DNA from: Nemertoderma westbladi
Taxonomy: Eukaryota > Xenacoelomorpha > Nemertodermatida > Nemertodermatidae
Reading direction: 5' to 3'
Assembly (NCBI GenBank): GCA_032718475.1
Contig: JAUCBJ010006620.1
Span: forward strand, 1 to 46,990
DNA: 46,990 nt
Shown: positions 40,801-46,990 of the stretch, in pieces
Layout: each line of letters begins with the position of its first letter
Position numbering within the stretch: position 1 is the first letter of the stretch
The notes under the pieces: model-generated
What the model was told of the DNA's origin: nothing
Database searches by the model: none
What the model saw: only the letters and a program-made list of their open reading frames with translations
Translations under genes and position numbers: made by a program

Positions 40801-41331
40801 ATATATGTTTTCTTTTACTTCCCGACCATTCTGTTCTAACCGTATTGTCAGAGAACATACAAAGCTAACTACCAGTTTATGTCCATTAATACCCCTAAGG
40901 ATATTCCCTGTGCTAGAACTTTTGTCCTCTATACATAGGTCTGTAGCAAGACGCATTCCTCCAACAGTTGCTTCAGCACCTGTATCAGCAATAGCATGTA
41001 CATCACCACAAAAACCTTCGTCATCAAGTAATCTCACAACTAATTTACTTTGTGTTGAGCTACTACTTACTACCCTTAGGTTTAAAGAATCAATAAATAC
41101 TGCATTGCTGGTAAAATTTCTTCTGGAATCGCTCTTCCAACATTTTAACTCTAGATGACCTCTTCTCTGACAAATAGAACAGATATGGTTAACAGCTTCA
41201 CATTTCATGGTGGTATGAGGGAAGTCTCTGCCGCAATACCAACATTCTTTATTTCTGGGACTCTCACGTGAGCTAGAACGCCCCCCTGGCGAAATGGTGC
41301 ACGAAATGGACGGCCATGTGAACCATTCCAA
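37825..41331 (-). pseudogene. Gypsy pol polyprotein with one in-frame stop in integrase
   Basis: The open frame from 41331 has two CCHC knuckles (C30-C33-H39-C44 and C51-C54-H59-C64), protease DTGAEA (D116), and RT with LTVDYTRLN, SLDAVNGYFQMPL and the catalytic VVDDILID (V in place of Y). RNase H follows (LEVDASRKNGLGF, ELESLA, TDHRPL), then the integrase zinc domain (RLHGAHLGE, CKLCQ) and the first catalytic Asp (TTDLF). A single TAA (38545-38547) interrupts the frame. The same frame then continues with RSDGGPQYSS (second Asp) and NGHAEAMVK (Glu) to a stop at 37825. Everything else is intact, so this copy is disabled by one base change. It is in the -1 frame relative to gag. Confidence 0.93.
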
Positions 41332-42293
41332 CGTCCACCACGGCTGACTGCATTTATTTGCGATTCTGAAATACTCGTAATTGCCTTATTTTTTATTTTC
41401 GCTGCTTCTTTAAGTCTACAGAATTCTAGTGTTTCAGTTAGGCTTAAGGCGGGTTTTTTTGACATTATTTCTTCTCTGATTTCATTATCATCGTGTTGCA
41501 GGACAATCAATGTTATGTGCCAGTCATCAATTGTCATTTCCTGGAGATCTGCATCTATTGCTTTTTCTCTGAGCCGAATCCAATATTGGTCAAATGTTTC
41601 TTTTTCTGATTTACACATTCTCACTACACTATGTCGTGCCAGCAACACATTCCGTTCTTCTTTTAGATACACCTCTATTTTATCTAAGATAAACTCAAGA
41701 GAATGTGTAGAATTGGATTTAATACCAAGTACATGTTCGATTTTAATAAGAAAATCTGATGAACAGACAGCCCGGAAATAAGCCTTTTGGTCGTCTTCAC
41801 ATTTTGTTGCTATGCCACTCAGCCGGGAGTAATCAGACCATTTCTCACGCCATGTTACAAATTCCTTGTATGTATGGTCTACTGATAATTTTTCTGGTGC
41901 AGGGATTTTTTCAGCCTTCATAGGGGTACCGGTACATTTCGATTTATCGCGTTTAACATCCGTTGCTCCACATATCTCTTCCAACTTCATCCGGCAGGCA
42001 ATCCCCTCATATACTGAACTGAATAGATTTTCACGTTCATCCATTCGGTGATTGGAAGTATCAATTTCTTCTTCAAGTTCTGGTGTTCCTTCATCCATCA
42101 ATGTTTGGATAGATACGGATGCTTCATCTTCCTTCCGCGACCAGTCACTTAAAGTTCCCTGCAGATTTTGTAATGCCTGAACTGATGTGTTCGGATCATT
42201 AAGGAGAATTCTCAGTTTATTCCCTATTCTCGTTATCTGGGTCCGGTATACTCCTCGAGTTTTCACGAGTTGTTTGATTCCACTAGCGGACAT
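41205..42293 (-). CDS. Gypsy Gag (capsid) polyprotein
   Basis: A 362-residue ORF starting 30 bp after the primer-binding site. It has an N-terminal helical region, then a capsid-like core (YKEFVTWREKWSDYSRLSG, LEFILDKIEVYLKEERN, ETFDQYWIRLREKA) and a basic Gly/Arg segment (SRGGRWNGSHGRPFR). The zinc knuckles normally ending Gag are not in this frame; they lie in the overlapping pol frame. Either a -1 shift at GGGGGGC (41286-41280) joins them or a one-base indel split an originally single ORF. Confidence 0.9.
   Translation of the reverse strand: MSASGIKQLVKTRGVYRTQITRIGNKLRILLNDPNTSVQALQNLQGTLSDWSRKEDEASVSIQTLMDEGTPELEEEIDTSNHRMDERENLFSSVYEGIACRMKLEEICGATDVKRDKSKCTGTPMKAEKIPAPEKLSVDHTYKEFVTWREKWSDYSRLSGIATKCEDDQKAYFRAVCSSDFLIKIEHVLGIKSNSTHSLEFILDKIEVYLKEERNVLLARHSVVRMCKSEKETFDQYWIRLREKAIDADLQEMTIDDWHITLIVLQHDDNEIREEIMSKKPALSLTETLEFCRLKEAAKIKNKAITSISESQINAVSRGGRWNGSHGRPFRAPFRQGGVLAHVRVPEIKNVGIAAETSLIPP
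41280..41286 (-). other. G6 run at the gag/pol frame change (candidate -1 slip site)
   Basis: In the gag frame the codons are CAG GGG GGC. A -1 shift gives CCA GGG GGG CGT and enters pol just before the zinc knuckles. The homopolymer is also a prime site for an indel in the DNA or the assembly. Confidence 0.5.
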
Positions 42294-42322
42294 ATTTCTT
42301 CCGCTTTTTTTTTAAACAGTAG

Positions 42323-42340
42323 ATCCCACTTCTGACACCA
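42323..42340 (-). other. Gypsy primer-binding site, tRNA-Leu type
   Basis: TGGTGTCAGAAGTGGGAT on the element strand directly abuts the 5' LTR. It is complementary to ATCCCACTTCTGACA + CCA, the 3' end of animal tRNA-Leu. Confidence 0.85.
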
Positions 42341-42564
42341 TGTGATATAATAATAACGTCTGTTCGATATCAGATATATATTACGATCATTATATCAGTT
42401 ATAGGCCAGTAGGCCAACACAGTATTACGGGTTATACAGTCAGAGTCAGACAGTAGACCGGTAGGTATAAATTGCATTATTATATATATTATATATAGTT
42501 CTGTAGATACAAAAGATAGGATAAATCAGTTTGAATCTCCCGCCTATTAAGTCCTGTTACTACA
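42341..42564 (-). repeat. 5' LTR of the Gypsy element (224 bp)
   Basis: Identical to 37557-37780 and followed on the plus strand by the target duplication GGCTG. Confidence 0.97.
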
Positions 42565-42880
42565 GGCTGTCATGGTTTTATTGGTTTGAAGAATCTGACA
42601 ATTGAAAAACTTTTGAAACAAGTCATGTTTTTAATGGTCATGCTCAATCCGTCTGTTTCCATTTGTCCACAGCCAGACAGTGCTAAGAGTAGGTTTACAG
42701 TATAAACGCGAGCGGAGCGAGCGGACATTTTTCAATCTTTTTAAACCTATAAAATAATTTCAAATAGAGCTGTAGAGTGGGATGTGTTGCCAGTGCACTG
42801 CTACGCTACCTCCTACTGTCCTAACCTAACCCTACATCCATATTCAGATATTCGCGCCAGGACCGCCAGGATCCTCAATG

Positions 42881-42973
42881 CGCGCCACACGCCCCTGTCA
42901 CTACGCGCCAGGATCCTTAATCCGCGCCACACGCCCCTGTCACTACGCGCCAGGATCCTTAATCCGCGCCACA
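42881..42973 (+). repeat. 42-bp tandem repeat, 2.2 copies
   Basis: CGCGCCACACGCCCCTGTCA plus CTACGCGCCAGGATCCTTAATC repeats at 42881 and 42923, with a partial third copy from 42965. Confidence 0.9.
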
Positions 42974-44123
42974 CATGTTGAGCAAACTCTACATAAATTC
43001 CAACCTGGGTACTGCTGTAAGATTAAGGTTACCTCTGTACCTGTAGCTGTAAGAAGAGTTTCACTTTTTAATTTTCACTTTTTTCAAAATATTACATTTT
43101 GTTCATCCTGTCATCTGAAGATTCATTTAATGACCTAGGTACTGTTGTAAGAAGGCGTACGGCGTACGCTTTCTTACAACAGTACGCCTACCGCAACCGC
43201 AGTACCGGCTCCGGCTGCCGGCTGACACTCAGGCAGTGCACTACACAGACTGCAATTGCCAGACTGCTGGACTGCACTGACAGATGCACGCCTGCACGTA
43301 CCTGCTGCCTGCGTACAGCAGCACAACAGTCTGACAGTATATTCTGGTCTGGCAGTCGACAGTCATACCTGGCACCTGGATAGCGCTGTGTGCTGTGGCC
43401 TGTTTGTTCCTGTGGTCGTGGCTGGCTGGCTGGTGGCGTAGCCATGGCACATGGCAGCATGGCGAGGCGACAGGGCGACCTTACAGCCTTACAGCCTTAC
43501 GTAGGTACTAGGTACCTTACCTTGCACCTTGAGTAAGGTTGCCATGCATTGCCATGCCATGAGCGTAGCCTAGCGGAGCATACTACAGTACTTGTCAGCT
43601 AGTACCGGTACTAGCCAGCTATTGAGCTAGCATAGGCTGACTAGCTGATAGGCCTTGCATGTTGTTGCAGCCGGGCCTAACTGTAGGTCTACAGTTCTGC
43701 AGTTACAGGAAGTACAGTTCCCGTACAGCCGTACCGGTCTGCCGGTAGGCCTATTGCTGTATTGCCTGACCTGCTGACAGCAGCACGAATTGTTATTGCA
43801 CCAACCTATGTTGAATGTTCCCTACATCAACTTGCTGACTTGGATGATCTGTATAAATGTCAGGATGTAATTGTCCTCAAATAATTAGATAATGAAAGTT
43901 TTTTATGTCTTAGTCATAATATACAATTATTAGTCACGTGTGATAGGCGCCACCGCGGCACCCGCCACTACAGTACTGTCTGGCAATATAATGTGGCGTT
44001 CTGCACAAAAGGGCTACAGTACTTATTCCTCTACATCAAACATATCAAAGAGTTGTGGAATATAACAACATACAGTATGCATGTTGTTATATTAGTTATT
44101 AGTCAGTTATTTGTGCCCCTGGA
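42974..44123. other. Low-complexity intergenic DNA, no gene
   Basis: 43140-43780 is rich in short overlapping words (GCAGTAC, GCCTTAC, TACCGGTAC, GGCCTA). Open stretches on both strands at 43188-43460 overlap each other and show no domain. Confidence 0.4.
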
Positions 44124-44407
44124 GCGCGAAAAAAACAAGTAGTGGTAATATGATAATTAAAAATCACCACGAAAACAAATTGATTTTATGACCATGTGGT
44201 TTTTTTGGGATGCTGATCACGAATATGACATTTGAAAATATCGCACCTTGTGATTACGGCTTTTTTGGATACGTTTCAATGTGCGGCACGAAAAATACAA
44301 GTAGCACAAATTTCATAATGAAAAATCATTACCAAATCAACCTGATTTTATAACATTTGGGCTTTTTTGGGATGCTGATCACGAATATGACACTCATAAA
44401 TATCGTA
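44124..44407. repeat. 162-bp tandem duplication with ACAAGTAGCA motif
   Basis: GGGATGCTGATCACGAATAT occurs at 44207 and 44369 in matching context (CGAAAAA.ACAAGTAG..., ...TGATTTTATRAC...). The related motif GCTACTTG(T/C)A.TTTTCG appears inverted at about 44452, 44612 and 44705, and in diverged form at 46084, so this is a dispersed family. Confidence 0.75.
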
Positions 44408-44886
44408 TTATCCATCCAACCAAATTTGATTTTTTCCCTTTTAAATTTTATGCTACTTGCATTTTTCGTCCCACCAGACAAACACGAAAAACGATAGTTG
44501 CATTACCACGGATTATTTTTAACGAGTTGTATCGTGATTAGCGACCTTGCAAACCAGTATAGTTTCAGAATTACCGAACCAAAGGCAAAATTTAACAGTT
44601 TCAAATTTTTGCTACTTGTACTTTTCGTTTTGGAGCTACCTCGAAAACCCGCATACGTTTAGAATTATCAAACCAAACACCAAATGTTTAGTTTGACAAT
44701 TTTTTACTTGTACTTTTCGTCCTGGGCGCCAATATCAGAAATAGCACCAAAAATGATTGATGCACTGCCAGAAATTTTATATTTGCCAGAAAGTTTGACA
44801 TGTTTTATCGTGATCAGCGTCCTTGAAATCCCTTATACCATCAAAGTTGTAACTTTTGAGCCAAGATCTAAAAAAAATTTAAAGTA

Positions 44887-44908
44887 CCCCCCCCCCCCCC
44901 CCCCCCCC
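44887..44908 (+). repeat. Poly-C tract, 22 bases
   Basis: An uninterrupted C run between AAAGTA and TCCGGGCC. Confidence 0.9.
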
Positions 44909-45060
44909 TCCGGGCCAATTAATTACTGTAGTAATATAGCCCGGGCCAGATAGATGATGATAGTGTTAAACGTACCGGTAACCCAGGATAAATATCCCCG
45001 ACTGGATATGAATATCTTAATTCCGCATCAAACACATAAACACATACAGTAGTAGAGTAG

Positions 45061-45139
45061 AGTAAAATAAAAAAAAAATAATAATAATAAAATAATATAA
45101 TAATATAAATAATATAATAAAATAATAATAAAAAAATAG
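45061..45139 (+). repeat. (AAT)n-type microsatellite
   Basis: About 80 bp composed only of A and T with AATAAT and AATATAAT words. Confidence 0.85.
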
Positions 45140-45275
45140 TATCACTTCCTCAAATCATGAAACGACACCATATTCTAGGATAGTTAATAATAATTCCTCT
45201 AAATAATATCAGTTTTCATTATATTGAAGGCGTAATATTATTAATTTATCTCAGCATATTATCTATTATGTATCA

Positions 45276-45533
45276 ATTACCTTTGTCTATTAAATCCAAG
45301 ATAGTACTGTAAGAACGAACACTGGTGGCCTGTGGCCACGCATATTGTCTTACTTGAGAACCTCCGAAAGGGCTGATATGCCTTTGAGGTTTCAGATAGG
45401 AGTCGCGCTGGTTTAGGCAGGAGAATAAACCTAGCATGATGATTCTTAAAGAATAACCGGACCCTCCAAGCATTAGCAGGAGCAGTAGCTTCACCTCTAG
45501 ATCAGATAACGAACTAATTTTACTCTCCTTCAT
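45276..45533 (-). CDS. Possible first coding exon of an unidentified gene
   Basis: On the minus strand an ATG at 45533 opens about 86 codons, leading to AAAG|GTAATT, a good donor, at about 45276. The peptide begins with a polar stretch, has a hydrophobic Leu-rich part (EVKLLLLLMLGGSGYSLRI), and ends SYSTILDLIDKG. No family is recognised and no downstream exon was found, so it may be a chance ORF. Confidence 0.22.
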
Positions 45534-46605
45534 GAATTTCGATAGACGATGGACGGTATATTCTTTTTACTGGCGGTCTCCGAGGAACTTGAGGCATTTA
45601 TACTGTAGCACAATGAAGATGGAACAGACTCCGGCACTCCAGGTTTACTGAATATATCGCCCGTCGAAATGTACAAATGTTAGTGGTAGGCCCTGCCTGG
45701 TGTCATCTGATCTATAAAAAAGCCCTGACTAGTCGAACTAAGTGCCACTCTGTATACCGAGCGAGCGAGCGTCATCTATACACACAGTAACAGCATAATG
45801 CAGTCAGCACTATCAGCAGTAATGTAATGCCTAACGCAATAGTGCAGTGCAATGCAAATCCAAATACCATATTATACTGAATAATTCACTACATTACCGC
45901 ACCAGTGCCAGAGTACTGCAGTACTGAAATAGAAGTGCACTGGTTGGCACTTAGAATTTTCGACTGAAACATCGGCCATTTTTGAAAATACCACAATTTT
46001 TTAAACCTTGCCAATGAAATCAGCACATTATAAAACCTCAATAGCCAAACTATACGGCCAAATTACCACTATTGGCTATTTGAAAATTTCGAGCTACTTG
46101 TAATTTTGGTGCTCTTTTAGCAGTTTAGTGCCTATTATGAAATAAACAATGAAGATTTTATTCTAATTTCGCTTTCGATTACTAATAATTAATTCGACTA
46201 ACCAAAAAAGCATAATGTGATTTAATGGTTATACCAAAGTCTTGAAGGGTGATGCTTGTATTTTGAGTAATTTTATCAATTCCGTACTGTGTTATGTTCA
46301 GATGGTATGGGTGCCAAGAATTCCTCATAAAATCTCGAAAACTACTGGAGCTATTAACTTTTTATTTGTTTCATCTGAAAGAGGACATAATTGTAGTTAG
46401 GGGCAAGTACTTTCGACGCGCTAGACGTATTGTTTCAGGGGTTCTATCTAAGAGAAATAACTGGCCCACTCAATTTAGGGGCTTTTTAGCAGCTTGGCGG
46501 GTCGTATCTATACTGTAGTACAGTACGTCAGGCAAAAGTAAAGTTTACTTCGGCCGTTAGTCCAGGGATTACTAAACAAAGTCTACGACTTATTCCCAAT
46601 GCGGT

Positions 46606-46628
46606 CCCCCCCCCCCCCCCCCCCCCCC
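46606..46628 (+). repeat. Poly-C tract, 23 bases
   Basis: An uninterrupted C run after GCGGT. It is the sixth long G/C homopolymer in the window. Confidence 0.9.
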
Positions 46629-46739
46629 AGAACTATACTCCCCAGAGGAACATACAGTACTCATTTAGCTACCATTCAAGGATACAAGGTAGAGATGCGT
46701 CCTGGCTAAACCGTTAAATGCTCATCCCACCACCATCAC

Positions 46740-46990
46740 GACCGACCACCAGTTACGAGTTGGGTAGGCGTCTACCGGCAACCGGTAAGTAATTACGCAC
46801 CACACGACGTCATCCCGCCATCCGCCAACATTTATACCGGTACGGTAAGCCTACCACCTACAGACCTACCGGCTGGCTACCATCGCACCGTAGGTCTACC
46901 GCCTACGCCTACCGGTCAACCGGTAACGGTAGGCTACCGCGTACCGGTACAGCGGTACTCAAAGTCGTACCGGTATTGTCGTAATTGACA
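46740..46990. repeat. ACCGGT/ACCGGTAAG-rich segment
   Basis: ACCGGT or CCGGTA occurs about ten times within 250 bp (for example CTACCGGCAACCGGTAAG and GTACCGGTACAGCGG), interleaved with GTAGGCCTAC-like words. No ORF is present. Confidence 0.6.

Larger units (their letters stand above)
37557..42564 (-). mobile_element. Gypsy (Ty3) LTR retrotransposon, very young, nearly intact
   Basis: 5008 bp with 224-bp LTRs at 37557-37780 and 42341-42564 that are identical throughout. The target duplication GGCTG is at 37552-37556 and 42565-42569. On the minus strand the 5' LTR is followed at once by TGGTGTCAGAAGTGGGAT (42340-42323), complementary to the 3' end of tRNA-Leu. A purine tract (AAAGGGGAGA, 37781-37790) precedes the 3' LTR. 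Order: gag, protease, RT, RNase H, integrase. Two lesions or recoding sites: the gag/pol frame change at a G6 run and one TAA in integrase. Confidence 0.96.

Noticed and set aside
42323-42340. tRNA-Leu gene fragment
   Set aside because: Only the 18-base 3' complement is present, abutting the Gypsy LTR; it is the primer-binding site.
43188-43460. Opposing ORFs of 60-94 codons
   Set aside because: Low-complexity sequence open on both strands, no motif, no start or splice context.

Overview
The window is animal (metazoan) nuclear DNA. It has spliced genes with GT-AG introns, a ciliary transition-zone membrane protein (TMEM17-like), an animal-type septin, abundant LTR and non-LTR retrotransposons, minisatellites and very AT-rich intergenic DNA. 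The palindromes ACCGGT and AGGCCT are conspicuously frequent, and there are six runs of 21 or more G or C. A marine invertebrate seems most likely; the exact phylum cannot be fixed from the sequence alone.

Layout. 1-1128 (+): the last two exons of an unidentified charged, helical protein. 1975-3275: a foldback-like region of short G/C-run repeats in opposite orientations around a LINE 3' fragment. 3520-4510: AT-rich repeat DNA with a second copy at 22.87-23.55 kb. 5.3-22.4 kb: a nest of mobile elements. Two tandem 5'-truncated non-LTR (RTE/F52C9.6-like) elements lie head to tail, and the first is split by a 11,983-bp BEL/Pao-type LTR element (6060-18042). That element has 1278-bp LTRs differing at one base and a 5-bp target duplication. 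It carries a 1390-residue Gag-protease ORF with reverse transcriptase, RNase H and integrase removed, plus a 3' accessory region with an unfamiliar Cys/His-rich reading frame. 22.4-24.9 kb: repeats with long G/C tracts. 24950-25531 (+): intronless TMEM17-like gene. 26.8-27.4 kb: a 28-bp minisatellite.

29793-35488 (-): a two-coding-exon septin of the SEPT2/4/5 type. Its 4-kb intron holds an intact intronless prostaglandin-reductase-like gene (32128-33141, same strand), a 36-bp minisatellite of about 35 units with trimeric higher-order structure, and an inverted pair of MITE-like elements. 37557-42564 (-): a very young Gypsy element (identical 224-bp LTRs, TSD GGCTG, tRNA-Leu primer site) with one in-frame stop in integrase and a gag/pol frame change at a G6 run. 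42.6-47 kb: low-complexity and repeat DNA with one weak possible exon.

The host genes do not form an operon or pathway. TMEM17 acts in the ciliary transition zone, septin in cortical filaments, and the reductase in NADPH-dependent enone reduction. The most unusual object is the BEL-derived element. It was evidently mobilised recently although it lacks its own polymerase and integrase, it has kept an intact and greatly extended Gag-protease, and it carries an accessory ORF set I cannot assign.
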